In this document: piece after piece, positions 1-12,304 of the stretch
Numbering within the stretch: position 1 is the first letter of the stretch
Layout of the letters: every line of letters begins with the position of its first letter
From: Heliocidaris erythrogramma
Taxonomy: Eukaryota > Echinodermata > Echinoidea > Camarodonta > Echinometridae
Direction of reading: 5' to 3'
NCBI GenBank assembly: GCA_025617745.1
Contig: CM046853.1
Span: 10,804,974 to 10,868,973, forward strand
Length of the DNA: 64,000 nucleotides
Translations under genes and position numbers: made by a program
The notes under the pieces: model-generated
The model's database searches: none
What the model was told of the DNA's origin: nothing
Seen by the model: the letters and a program-made list of their open reading frames with translations, nothing else

Positions 1-1
1 T

Positions 2-138
2 GGTTCACTTTTTAAAAGCAAAAACTCTTTTTAAAGTGAACCATAATAATAATAATAATAATATTGCGCTGTATAAAACGGAATATTATTATTATTATTG
101 TTTTGGTTCACTTTAAAAAGAGTTTTTGCTTTTTAAAA
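2..138. repeat. AT-rich hairpin with nested inverted repeats
   Basis: The arms at about 9-42 and 105-138 are reverse complements over about 34 bases with a small A/T-run difference. The left arm (2-42) is itself nearly palindromic, beginning GGTTCACTTT and ending AAAGTGAACC. The inner ATA/ATT triplet runs (about 43-65 and 81-100) also pair, so the whole block can fold into one long hairpin. It looks like the end or whole of a small foldback element; no coding capacity. Confidence 0.8.
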
Positions 139-3100
139 TTTAAAACGAAAATTATGATTGACACTTGTACTTGATAACACAGAGATTGGGATATAAGAGA
201 GGAATTCAAGAATATATAACAAGTTAAATGCCTTTTTTAATGTGGAAAACAGTTTCATTTCATTAAATTATTTAAAATAATTTATTTGTATGAGCTTATA
301 AGGACCAGTCTTTCTGAAATATATTTCAGAAAGACTGGTCCTTTCAAATTTAAGCCCATCGCACATAGTACGATCGACTGCCATCCGATTTTAGATATTA
401 ATCGCAATAACATTAAAAACGGACATTGAAACAAATAAAATCTTTCTGATTGAGGTTCTGAACAATGGTATGATTACTAAACCCATAAGAATTTGTAGCG
501 TTCTTCCCGGAATAAAAGCCAAATAAGCTTCAAATCGTATAGACAATCGTAGCACTGCTCTGACGTCTCTACAATTCCGTCTTTCCTCCAACTAGCAATG
601 ACTAGAAAGCTTGCAACAGGCTGTAATTTCGATTGTGTTATATCCATATGCTGATTCTGAACCTTAGCCAAAAATATTCTATGTCTTTAAATGTTCATAA
701 TCATAATTATGCTATTACATTTTCTTCAGAAATCGGATCGCAGACCGATCGTATAGTGTGCGTTGGGCTTTACAAGTACTGAGAGAGAGAGAGAGAAAGT
801 ACATGATACGGGAGCAATTTTGGTCCTGTTGATCGAATGGTTCAAATTTGTTTCTAGACATTGCTCGTTAACAATGATTACAGGAACTGCAGAGTGAAAG
901 TGTTTTTCTCCAACCTTCTTGCTTGTATTAAACGTTGAGGGCTTGACCAACAACATCCGTTTATCATTAAGAGTCTTGTTAAAAGAAGGAAAGTCTGCGA
1001 AAACATATTGGCTTGGTTATCAACATTGACTTTCACATACCAGACAGAATGCCAAATGGAAATAATTTGCAGCAACGATGTTTAGACCCCCTTATATTAT
1101 GCTTTTGCTGTTAAAAGTGAACATGAAATAATTGGGAGCTTACGTGTTGATCCTTGTTTATCTAATTAATTAATTACATGTATTCAAATGTTTATAGAGA
1201 ACTTGAAGGGCGGAAAGTGCACAGTAAATGAGTAAATGATAAGATGGAATTGGCATTTAGACGCTTGGGATTGAATTGCACTGAATTAGATTCAAATACT
1301 TACAAACATAATCTTTAAAACAGCTGATAATTATGCGAAAATGCATCAAAACAAACACTCGTAATCAACTTAATGTACTTTCAATAGTCAAACGTGATGT
1401 TTATTTATGAACAAGGATATTTTTGATGAGATATTAAATTTTGTATCTAACTAATCAAAGGAATATTATTTTCCTATCTGAATTAAAAGTTTAGCACATA
1501 TACAAAAGGAAACATGAAATTCAGGTTTAAAAAAAAAGAGAAAAAGTACACGTATATACGTACAGCAACGTGACATTTCCCCATAATTCAAGAAAACGCT
1601 ACATTGCCAATAATTGGGTATAAAGATGCATCAGCCTGACAAAAATATACATGTATATCTTTATACTATAATCATGGCAATGTTGTTGATATCACTAAAC
1701 AGGTGACGAGGTGAAATGTACCTCAGCTGTCGGGTTGAGCTCCACAAGATTTTCGAACATTCAATAAATTCTCTTGCAATCTGAGGCAGGCACTTATCGA
1801 CAACAATGTGATTTTTTCTATGCCGATTATAGGGGGAGAGGTGGCGGGGGGAGGGGGTCCCTCATATGCTGAATATGTCACAGAGCTATGTTCCTACCAT
1901 TATTGCTTAGGGCATGAGGTATATCGTCCAAACTATACCTCCAAATTAAATTGATATCACAACTTCACAATTATGATGGAACTGCATAAGCTTTACGTTA
2001 TACATCTGGAGGGGGGGTCTTCAAAAGTTCATCACAACATGAACCCCACAATAAACCATGGTTTTGTCGAAAAAAGGGTTCTGCTAGAGATAGATCTCAT
2101 GCTGAGATGTGAATTCTCGACCTCAGACTGACTTCCCAGCAGGACCACCAAAACTATACTATCAGCAGATAGCTGATAAACTATTTCAAGAGGGTATAGT
2201 CGAAGTGGAAGTTCAACTTTGTGTCTTCATGTAGATATCCTTCTGGTTTTCCATTTTCAAATAAACTAAGAAGATTGTGGTTCCCACCGATATTTACGTT
2301 AAATAGAGAGATATTTCCTTTATAACTGTCATGAGAGCCTACGAGGCCTATCTCACCCCTCTGTACATGTTCATTATAACCCCAATAACATTTTGAGCGG
2401 TTCACAGGTTATCAAGGAGTATATGTTTACAATTTCTTGCCTTTCATTAGGATGAACAAATCATAGTCAGATTTCACCTCACTATATACATAATCCAACT
2501 GCGATATTAGTATAGGGTGCACAGTTAATTCAATTAATGCGCATTTATTATGCTGATGTCTGAAGTACTCATCTAGATTTAACTCCACCCAATCGCTTGC
2601 ACGACAATATACAGGTATTTTAAGGCTTTAAGAGTACCGCCCTTCCTCGTTGCTGACTGCGTTTTTTTCTTCTCTTTTCTTTTTTTTTCGCATACCTTGA
2701 GCAAATCAATAAGGTGCGAATCATTCTCAAAAGCCCATATAGTAGGTCTCGAAAAATCGACCCTTTTAAATAATAGCAACAGACATATCGAAAAGCCAGT
2801 TTTCGGTACTTCTTCGTTCTTGGTAATGATACATTGTAATTATATAGTGTGGTCATATTTGATCCGCCATAGTTTATCACGGATATGAGAGAACAAAAAG
2901 AAGTCCCTCATTTTCTTTCTTGATTATTCCAGCAGTCAACTTCCCATGTTAATCAAAATTTCTGTTAAAGCTCCTTTATTCTTGATTATTTAACCAATTT
3001 TTTCAAAAGTGGCTCAAGCTGATGATAGCTGCTATCTAATTCAAAAGAAGATGTTTTGTAAATGACAACCAATGAAGAAACCATTAATTTATTATTTTAA

Positions 3101-3189
3101 TAATATCCAAAATGCCCCCTTTTCTGCTGTTAGATGTCTATGTTGGATTGTTTGTTTCGTGATCTAACTTGCTGTTGTTTCTCGTGGAA
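139..3189. other. Non-genic upstream region
   Basis: No convincing exon or RNA gene is visible. The stretch is AT-rich with a perfect palindrome (300-343), a short GA run near 780-797, and G-rich patches near 1830-1857 and 2010-2017. An open frame on the minus strand at 2181-2405 has a non-repetitive composition but no recognisable domain and no splice support, so it is not called. Confidence 0.6.
300..343. repeat. Perfect 44-bp palindrome
   Basis: Positions 300-321 and 322-343 are exact reverse complements with no loop; the outer end is AAGGACCAGTC and the centre is AAATATATTT. It can form a cruciform or RNA hairpin. Read directly from the sequence; function unknown. Confidence 0.9.
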
Positions 3190-4024
3190 GCGCAAAATAT
3201 TTACATAGCAGACGACAAAGTGCAATTCCTCAACTACGCATGCGTGCAGTTCCGAACTTTCGTGCACTGTGAGTGGCCAGTGCGTGAAATAGCAGACGAT
3301 GCTTGTTGAACTTCAGTCAAGTCGAGCACACAATACATGTACTTCTCGCTCAGCCACCGATAGCGCTCCGGGGATCAGCAGAGACTCAGTGTCCTAGATA
3401 TTTCATTCAGTGACTACCCTTTGATCGAGAGCACACTCGAATGACATCAAATGGGACTGATGTGGATTGGACCTACAGGTGTATAATGAGGTGTTATTTA
3501 AAGTTGAGCGTATTAAACACGGACTAAAGCAGACCCGAAAGCAGGTCCTATTCATCCACACAAACAGTTTGCAGATCTAGGCGGAGAGCTTGGGTGCGAA
3601 TCAGATCAAAAGTTCTCATTCGGGGTTTTCTAACGCCTGTCTTTCAGATTTGGGATTAACCCTTTCAGATTCTAAAGAGGAGGAGAACTGTCTCTTCTAA
3701 AACAGTATAGATGTGGCATAATGCTTAAGTAGTTTCTTCATTAAGCGGCTTTTCGACATAAGAGGAATCATCACACCTAGATTTCGTATTTTCATAATCC
3801 TTCGTTTTTCATCACTTATACCATGACCTACAGTTAGTATCTTAACGAAGAGGTGAACGTTGTAGTTTAACGTCTTCTTTTAGAGGCAAAGGTCAAAGTA
3901 AGAATCCTACATTCAATGGTACGAATTCCCTCTTGTCCTATAACTACCACATATTAGGCCCTATATATGAATATCTCTTTTATTCATAATTCGATACAAG
4001 GTGAAAAGAGAAGCAACTATTAGA
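3190..4024 (+). promoter_or_regulatory. Probable promoter and 5' UTR zone of the NtA-TSP1-TSPN-EGF gene
   Basis: The stretch from about 3190 to 3660 is less AT-rich than its surroundings. It precedes the first coding exon and contains initiator-like TCAGTC near 3314. A TATA-like CTATATATGA sits at 3961-3970, about 55-60 bases before the start codon, which would allow a short 5' UTR. Which of the two is used, and whether there is an upstream non-coding exon, cannot be settled from sequence alone. Confidence 0.25.
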
Positions 4025-4616
4025 ATGGCTCATGGAAAATCCATTTCACGTCTTTCAGCAACATCATTAGGACGAGCCTTTGTCGTGGTTTTTGTTTCAA
4101 TTATCGTTGTGGTTGACGGATGTGTATTAATGAAACTAAATGAATTTGAGCCGATATCAGTGGAGAAAAGGACTGCTTTAGCTGATGTGATCATCTCAGG
4201 TACCGTACTACGTACTTTTCGAAATCAACGATCATGGGACACAACCTACCCTGCCGATGTACTCGTTGCTGATGTCTACAAGGGATATGAATTATTCGAC
4301 AACGCGACGTCGCTGGCAGAAGATGAAATTCAAGCGGAATATCGGAGCTATTACCCTCACGTTTACCGCATCGACAAATTCGGTGATCAACGACTATGCT
4401 GGGCCGATGTCGTCCCAGGAAAGAACTACGTGTTCTATCTGACGACGAACCCGAGCCCGAGAGACCTGGAGATGGCGTCTGACGGTGACGAGATGGTTGA
4501 TATGTCAGTGATGATGACCGAGGAAGGTTTAAAACTTGAGGCTAGTCACGATGCTGTATCTGGAGCTTCTATTGACTTTGATGTGAAAACAGAGGAAAAC
4601 ATTCTCAATATACTAG
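4025..4616 (+). CDS. Exon 1: signal peptide and NtA/NTR-like domain of a secreted matrix protein
   Basis: The ATG at 4025 has A at -3 and G at +4, a good eukaryotic context; an in-frame GTG at 4001 is not needed. Residues 18-30 are a hydrophobic signal-peptide core (FVVVFVSIIVVV) ending in DG before Cys33. Residues about 33-185 resemble the N-terminal agrin (NtA) module of the netrin/TIMP (NTR) fold: the order is an ADVIISGTV strand, a VADVYKG strand, a FGDQRLCW segment with Cys125, then VFYLTTNPSP. In agrin the NtA domain binds laminin; here that role is only inferred. FDNATS (91-96) is an N-glycosylation site. The exon ends at a consensus donor (CTAG|GTATGT) in phase 1, matching the phase-1 acceptor of the TSP1 exon at 51124. 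The family assignment is by pattern and moderate. Confidence 0.75.
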
Positions 4617-6299
4617 GTATGTATTAGATTTTATTTCCAGTCTGATAAAACTTTGCCTTACATGAGTTATCACTGGAGTCGTCACTCGACTTCTTGTATA
4701 ATATTATGTTGACTATCAGAAAAGTGCATTATGATATTGGTTTAAATGACATGCGTAATGAGAAGCATTGTGTAGTTGTTTTGACTCAACTTTTATGTGG
4801 ATAGATTAATGTTGACATTATCATGGTTATGGCAATGGTACTGAATAAGAAACGGATTGGTGGTTGCTTTGAAGGGGATCTTGACGCTAATAATGGTGAC
4901 GATGATCATATGATGGTGATGGTGAGATGGTGATGGAACAGTGGTGTGAATGAAGTGTTGGATGCTATGTGTGCTGAGCTAACAATCGATTGCTCATTGG
5001 TTATTGATGATAGTTATGGTACACAGATTGGTAAAAAAAAAATAGTGAGTTAAAAATCGCGTATGCTTAAGAGAAGAAGAAGAAGAAAAAAGACAGCTGA
5101 GTGATTTCATGTTTGACAAATGGTTGTAACCTTTTCATAGCATTCCATGAGGCAGTTAGTCTCAAACATTTTATGTCATCGTGGGATTGACATTACTTCA
5201 ATCCATATGATACTAATGACTATATGAATATGTAAAGAGACTACTATAAAAGCCAATGACCATCTCACGGTATAAGTTTGAAGAGGTTTTCATCTTTTAA
5301 AACAGTACGCTCAATGATTGAAGAAAAAAAGAGACTTTCTGTTCATCTTCCGATTCCATTAACACCCAACCACAAACAGTCTTAGTATGCCCTCAGCCAA
5401 GGGTGAGTTTACGGTACGTCTCAGTGGTTACCTTCATACTCACAGTATGTGACATTCATGTTTCTCTCTAGTTTCACTCCATGGTCGTAATGTAATATAA
5501 CACCTGCTCATTAGAGCAAAGTTTCAGATTTTGAATAGAAAAAAAAGGGGTGAAGTCGGGCTAGGCATTATCAGCCACATTCATTTAGCGCACCTCCAAT
5601 CTGAGGCTTCACACATTAAGTTGTACTGAGTAGGGAATGGGGGGGGGGGGGGTAATGTATATTATCTGCGATATTCGGGTTGACAGGTACCACAGTAATT
5701 GTTTTGATATTCTAGTAGGCAATTTGTAATTATTTGCGATGTATATGGCGTTACAAGGAACTCCATGCAGGTAATGTGAATATTTTGGATAGAAATATCT
5801 TACACCACCCCCCCCCCAAAAACCAAAAAAAAAAAAAATGATATAAAACAAACAAAAAATAAGTCTGGAAAAAAAGCTTATTTTGTGATTTTTGTAGAAT
5901 AAATCATTTGCCTTTCAAAAATGGTACCTGCTATACTAGATATCAAATAGATTTCGATGTGTAATTTGTCATCCTGGATTGTTTTCCGCCCCATTAGGTT
6001 TACCACAAGAGATATTAGCTCATCTGAAATGATGCCTAATAATCCCTTAGAGCGTTCAATATTTTGTTCATTCAGCAGAACAACTTTACCGTGTCAATAA
6101 TACATTAGTAGCCTTGTTCAGCAAACTGGAAGTGATTGAAGAGGTACAAGAGACGTCGTATATATATGTTGTAATAAATCAATGGTATGATAACATAATC
6201 AGAAAACACAATTTAGCGGTCTACTTCCAACATTCCAGCATTCCCAAGTGATATTGTAACATACCACAATGAACAAATAATACCAGTTTAACAGACGAA

Positions 6300-6560
6300 G
6301 ACAGTTGCATCAGTTATAACAATAAAAAATAAGATCTTATTTAGCAGGGTAGCCCCATCAGTATTAATGCTGCTGTTCCTGAGGGTCCTGCAGTTTTCAT
6401 TACCCAGCATTGCTATGTACCCGTACACCCGAGTCGAGAGAAACGAATCTGGATAAAATACCTTGTCCAATGATGTATAAGCACCGGGCAAGGATCGAAC
6501 CCATGAGCTCTCGTGTTAGAGTCAGGAGCCATCACCAATAATTATTCCAATGTGCTCCCA
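6300..6560 (-). mobile_element. tRNA-derived SINE, minus orientation
   Basis: Read on the minus strand, a tRNA-like head lies near 6485-6540 with a B-box-like GGTTCGATCC. It is followed by a body containing ATTGGACAAGGTATTTTATC and CGGGTACATAGCAATGC. This is the layout of a Pol III SINE body downstream of a tRNA promoter, and it is a relative or subfamily of the copy at 6850-7115. Boundaries are approximate. Confidence 0.6.
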
Positions 6561-6849
6561 GTTCAGTGGAGGGGTATAGTCGATAGTAGATATGCCCTAT
6601 TAGAAGATGTCCTTGTTTGTTTTTAAGGAAAGGGATGCACTTGTCCATGTACCAATAAATCTGATCAATTATGTATTGTTCAGTCAGCTTTTCCATTTAT
6701 TGCCTACTCTTAAAGGTCAAGTAATAAGAAAACGAAGTCTCTTTTAGAAAATTAATTGTAATTTGTTGAAAACCTTCTTCTACTTTGTAACTCTCATGTC
6801 CTATATTCTCTTTCACTCCTTGGATGACGATAGGTCGGTTATCATTCAG

Positions 6850-7115
6850 AGAGGTGTCGTGGCCTATAGTGGATACGTCTCCGAACTGCATGTAGATCAA
6901 ACGGTTTGCGGTTCGAGTCCCACCCACGGCACGAATGCCCTTTGGAAAGATATAAATCTGCATTTTCCATTCTCCATCCAGGTGTAAAAAATGGGTACCT
7001 GGTAGAAAGTAATTCCTTGAATGCTTTCAACGCCTTAGGGACGCGTGGCTAAAGCCACGTAGTTTGTTGGCTCCTTGAGCATCTCCTGGGATGGATATGT
7101 GCGTAATATAAATGT
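6850..7115 (+). mobile_element. tRNA-derived SINE
   Basis: The tRNA-like head at about 6853-6932 has an A-box-like TGGCCTATAGTGG and a perfect B box (GGTTCGAGTCCC). The body has CCTTTGGAAAGATATAAATC, a segment near ATGGGTACCTGGTAG, and an end near CCTTGAGCATCTCC and TGTGCGTAATATAAAT, all shared with the copy at 12772-13110. A 7-bp stem (CGTGGCT/AGCCACG) lies near 7045. It sits inside intron 1 on the gene's strand. Confidence 0.75.
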
Positions 7116-8681
7116 GGCTACTCTTTCTATCATTCAATTATCATATCATCCACAAGGATATGTTAAAAGTTATTTTATCTCGTTAATGTGAAAAATCCCG
7201 TTTCACCTATTTTTTTATTCTTAGTGCTACCAACATTAACAAATCTAACAACCTTCGAATAGCTATTGTCGCCATCATGACTTGTCAAGCGCCTTTTTAC
7301 TGGTTTTCTCCTCCCAGTCAATTGGTCTGTCGCTAATCGCTAATATACATATTGGTCATGTTGGTGTGTCGAGTTAATTCTTATTTATTCTTCTGAAGGT
7401 TTTATAGCTTTCAGTTTTGTATTCTTTCTTCAATGTACACAAACAAATGCACGAGAATCAATGCATGCCACATCTATATAATCTAAGGAGTGAATTCCCA
7501 TATCAATCAGTCAATCTGTGAAATTAATTTACCATAAAGAGAGTTTTGATCCAATTGATTAAAAGTCCTCGAACACGTTCCTCGAGCCATATATTTGTTA
7601 ATAAATCAAGCAACAGAAATTGGACGTTTGCAAATTAGTAAGTTTGTAATTCATGTTTTATTTCATAGTCGTAAAGGGAACGACAAATATCTTATCGTTG
7701 AATGATATATCTATATAATAAGCATTTCGTTTGTGAATTCGATTATATAGCAGCCTTCTTAATATTAGAGTTTAGGTCACTAGCCAAATTGCCTTTCCAA
7801 CCTCTTTTTAAAAGTTTCATCAATACGTAAATACCAGTATTAGAAAGAACAAAAAAACAGATCTTGCAGCTGACCTATAATGACATTTTCAAGGATACAT
7901 CGTGTAAGAAAAAATAAGAAAAATAAACCCGATCGAATAATAGATACTTTCCATACATTTTTTTTTTCTTTTAATGAGCCATCAGATAAGCCATTTAGAT
8001 GGTCACCGTTCTTTAACCAATAAAAAAAGAGAAATCTCGAAGTGGAAAATTGGAGGTAATTTTATTCTTTCTTTGAGCAAAGAAAGTGAACAAATAAAAC
8101 GTAACTTTTCACTAAGCACTTTATTACCCGTATCTTTTTTTATAGGGGGCCGGCTCGAATCGACTATTTAGAATTACCTTTTCTTAACTGGTTCCCTTTA
8201 AAAAAAATGGTACTTCACATTCAAAACAGATTAAATGCTCTAGTACTTTGTAATTTTGTTTTTGAAGCTATTAAGAGCTTACTGTGTCTGAAATTATAAG
8301 TTACGTACCTAAGTTACGGGCTCTTCAACAAGGCATGCGAACAGAGATGACGTTTTTCTCTCCTTTTTTTTTAATGTTTTTTTTAATCTTTTATTTATTC
8401 ATTTTCTATTTTTATTTTTTAGCTGTATTCGATTTTTGTACTTCATGAGACCTCTACGACAAAGCAAAACTTAGAGAATTGCCTCAAGCTGTACACGTTG
8501 TATTGAAATGAAAATGAAATGAAAATGATTAGGAATCATTGGTGAAGAAAATTATTAGAATGTATCATTCTATATGGATCTGGATACGTACATGTACAAC
8601 AAAGGAGGCGGGAAGAAGCTCATGTTCAAAGATTAAGTTACAGACGCAATCTAAACTTTTTTTTTGAGGAGATTAATACAT

Positions 8682-8758
8682 CGTCTGTTTGGAGCCAGAG
8701 AGGCGTTAACTCTGTACAAATGATGGGACTGAACGCCCTTCTTGCTCCAAACAGACGA
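8682..8758. repeat. Short foldback inverted repeat
   Basis: CGTCTGTTTGGAGC at 8682-8695 is the reverse complement of GCTCCAAACAGACG at 8745-8758. Pairing extends inward imperfectly to GGCGTT/AACGCC, giving arms of about 30 bases and a loop of about 20. Origin unknown; possibly a tiny foldback element. Confidence 0.75.
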
Positions 8759-9577
8759 AGTTTTTAAAAAAGAGAAAAGGAGGAAGATGGTACGCTCAGT
8801 AGGTCAATCATTTCAACGAGTCACTTCCCTCGTTTGGGATTAATACATGTCACACCTATTAGAAGGGGTGCTTGGTCCGGTAGGAGGGGGCGTCGAGGGG
8901 TGGCAAGCCGCATACCTATCTTCCTGAGGTCACCAGTCCCGAACTGACATGATACATGTAACGAGCTCTGTCTTTTGAAGTGATATGGTTGTCGAAGAAA
9001 GAATGTTTCCCACAATACAGCTCCACCTGTCCCGCGAAGGCATCAAAATATTTTCCTCGACTCGGATGTCATGTGAGGGATGTCGACCGGTCCGTCATTC
9101 GAATAGCGATCCCACCTCGGCTATTATCATGACGATGATGGGATTAAATGATGAACGTGATAATAAGATAGTCAGGTGGAATGGGGAGGAAAATCACATC
9201 CGGTGTGGACATGTCCCCTTTGGTGTTCATCAGTGGCGTAGCTAAGAGGTGGAGGGGGAGCGCATGCCCCCTATCGAATAATAAAAGGAAGGAATGCAAG
9301 AAAAAAAGAAAGGACGAGAGAGAGAGAGGGGGGAGACTGAAGAAAGTGAAAGGGGATAAGGAAAATGACATGATTACGATCCCCTCCCCCTTATTGGTAT
9401 CTTTCTTCATTCGCATTTCATCTGGTAAAAGTAGTTCACCCCAACCACCTTGACACCAGATGTACAAGAAAGAAAAAAAAATATCGAGAAGAGAAGAAAT
9501 GACGCATTAAACAAACCTGGAGAACCTTAATGAACAAGAAAAATATAGGCATTGTCATCACCATCTACACTCCTTGA

Positions 9578-9628
9578 TTACCCACGCCGATGAAATCGGC
9601 AGGGTTATGTAAAGGGCTCCGTATGTTT
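9578..9628 (+). repeat. Extra 51-bp copy of the element's 5' end
   Basis: The first 51 bases of the unit, including the GCCGAT...ATCGGC hairpin and AAAGGGCTCCGTATG, occur once more immediately before unit 1. This is a short tandem duplication of the 5' terminus, or the stump of an earlier unit. Confidence 0.85.
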
Positions 9629-10817
9629 TTACCCACGCCGATGAAATCGGCAGGGTTATGTAAAGGGCTCCGTATGTTTGTTTTTTTTTTTTTGTTTGTT
9701 TGTTTGTTTGTTTGTTTGTTTGTTTGTTTGTGTACAAGATAACAAGAGAACGGGTGAACGGATTTGCACCAAATTTTCAGGGAATGTTCAGAAAGTGACA
9801 GGAAAGAATCGATTAGATTTTGGTGATGATTGGTTGACCCCTGCACATTCTGTGTGACCTTGAACTTTTGACCCTGTAGTAAAGTATAGGAACTTCAGTT
9901 CAGAGAGTGACAGGAAAGAAACTAGAAAGATTGATGACCCCAAACTTCGCCTGCAGATGCAGAAATATTTGGGCCAATCAAAACATTCATTACTTCTTCT
10001 CACCAAAAGTCTATTTCAGGTTTATGAATTTTAGAAGACTTTTAGACCCATTATTTGCCATTTCACTTCAAATCCGTACGAGCCTGCAATGAATATTCAA
10101 AGCAACGTATCCCAGCAACAAGGGATTTTTTGCACTCGAACTGTACTCTCGATGCGAAATCGAAAGCGGCTAGGTATACGGTATTCGTATAGCCTAGCAC
10201 GTCTAATTTCTCCTCTATTTCTTATCTTCTGTGCATTTCTGTTTATTTTCCCCGGTTCTTTCCACTTTGTTGTGGAAGTTTTTGTGATTTATTTTATCCT
10301 GGTGGACGTGTAGTACGTGATTTTAATTGTTTTCGGTGAAAATCTGGTGAGTTTCTTCGACGTGAGTGTCTATCGCACTCGCGTGTGTTGATCTGAGTGA
10401 GTGGTTGATCGCTGTGTACGTATATACACAGCACTGTCGCGAAGTGCCCTGGGGTTGACTGTAGTAATGAGTGAATAAGCTCTGTTCCTCGCATGCACGT
10501 CATTTTGAAGTCGAGATCCAACTTCTTTTGTCGTCATATTTATTTTATCCAAGCCCGATGAAAACAAAACAACAACCCGAATTGCAATGTAAAGATAGAA
10601 CATGAATACATTTACTAACACACTGACATGTCACTGAACACTGAATACAAATTGCTAACATTTTTTTTCTCATCACGCCACGCTCTCTGACATGTCTAAT
10701 CAATTACTTTTAGGGGAGGGATGTTTCAATAATAAAATATCTTTTTCAGAAGAATTTTTTCAAGGGTGGGGACACACAAAGCTATGACCTGGATTATGGC
10801 AATTTTTTTTTTTTTTT

Positions 10818-10849
<32 letters not shown>

Positions 10850-10961
10850 GATGTGCCTCTTGTTATCCCCTTTGAATGGCTACTGCTTACAAAAATAATC
10901 GCAACAAAACAAAACCTATTGGGTTAAGGCGTGGGTCTGCCGCCTTTGACGGCCTTTCTAG
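9629..10961 (+). mobile_element. Helitron-like array, unit 1
   Basis: The unit is 1333 bases. From left to right it has the 5' hairpin, a (TTTG)n tract at about 9678-9731, a unique body, a T-run followed by a G-run (about 10802-10848), and the 3' hairpin 10926-10946 with CTAG at 10958-10961. Short open frames in it recur in unit 2 only because the DNA is duplicated; none has a known domain. Confidence 0.65.
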
Positions 10962-12304
10962 TTACCCACGCCGATGAAATCGGCAGGGTTATGTAAAGGG
11001 CTCCGTATGTTTGTTTTTTTTTTTGTTTGTTTGTTTGTTTGTTTGTTTGTTTGTTTGTTTGTTTGTTTGTTTGTTTGTGTACAAGATAACAAGAGAACGG
11101 GTGAACGGATTTGCACCAAATTTTCAGGGAATGTTCAGAAAGTGACAGGAAAGAATCGATTAGATTTTGGTGATGATTGGTTGACCCCTGCACATTCTGT
11201 GTGACCTTGAACTTTTGACCCTGTAGTAAAGTATAGGAACTTCAGTTCAGAGAGTGACAGGAAAGAAACTAGAAAGATTGATGACCCCAAACTTCGCCTG
11301 CAGATGCAGAAATATTTGGGCCAATCAAAACATTCATTACTTCTTCTCACCAAAAGTCTATTTCAGGTTTATGAATTTTAGAAGACTTTTAGACCCATTA
11401 TTTGCCATTTCACTTCAAATCCGTACGAGCCTGCAATGAATATTCAAAGCAACGTATCCCAGCAACAAGGGATTTTTTGCACTCGAACTGTACTGTACTC
11501 TCGATGCGAAATCGAAAGCGGCTAGGTATACGGTATTCGTATAGCCTAGCACGTCTAATTTCTCCTCTATTTCTTATCTTCTGTGCATTTCTGTTTATTT
11601 TCCCCGTTCTTTCCACTTTGTTGTGGAAGTTTTTGTGATTTATTTTATCCTGGTGGACGTGTAGTACGTGATTTTAATTGTTTTCGGTGAAAATCTGGTG
11701 AGTTTCTTCGACGTGAGTGTCTATCGCACTCGCGTGTGTTGATCTGAGTGAGTGGTTGATCGCTGTGTACGTATATACACAGCACTGTCGCGAAGTGCCC
11801 TGGGGTTGACTGTAGTAATGAGTGAATAAGCTCTGTTCCTCGCATGCACGTCATTTTGAAGTCGAGATCCAACTTCTTTTGTCGTCATATTTATTTTATC
11901 CAAGCCCGATGAAAACAAAACAACAACCCGAATTGCAATGTAAAGATAGAACATGAATACATTTACTAACACACTGACATGTCACTGAACACTGAATACA
12001 AATTGCTAACATTTTTTTTCTCATCACGCCACGCTCTCTGACATGTCTAATCAATTACTTTTAGGGGAGGGATGTTTCAATAATAAAATATCTTTTTCAG
12101 AAGAATTTTTTCAAGGGTGGGGACACACAAAGCTATGACCTGGATTATGGCAAATTTTTTTTTTTTTTTTTTTTTTTGGGGGGGGGGGGAGAGATGTGCC
12201 TCTTGTTATCCCCTTTGAATGGCTACTGCTTACAAAAATAATCGCAACAAAACAAAACCTATTGGGTTAAGGCGTGGGTCTGCCGCCTTTGACGGCCTTT
12301 CTAG
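10962..12304 (+). mobile_element. Helitron-like array, unit 2
   Basis: A 1343-base copy of unit 1 joined directly to its CTAG end. Differences are mostly length changes in the TTTG tract (about 11010-11077), the T/G homopolymers (about 12154-12189) and one small GTACT duplication near 11491. The 3' hairpin is at 12269-12289 and CTAG at 12301-12304. Confidence 0.65.

Noticed and set aside
2181-2405. 74-codon minus-strand frame with fairly normal composition
   Set aside because: Begins at GTG right after a stop, no acceptor, no family recognised; too weak to call.
4001-4024. GTG start eight codons before the ATG of exon 1
   Set aside because: Non-ATG start is unnecessary; the ATG at 4025 has a good context and directly leads into the signal peptide.
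9565-11972. Pairs of identical short frames (for example 9788-10006 and 11135-11353)
   Set aside because: Identity follows from the duplicated mobile element; no known domain.
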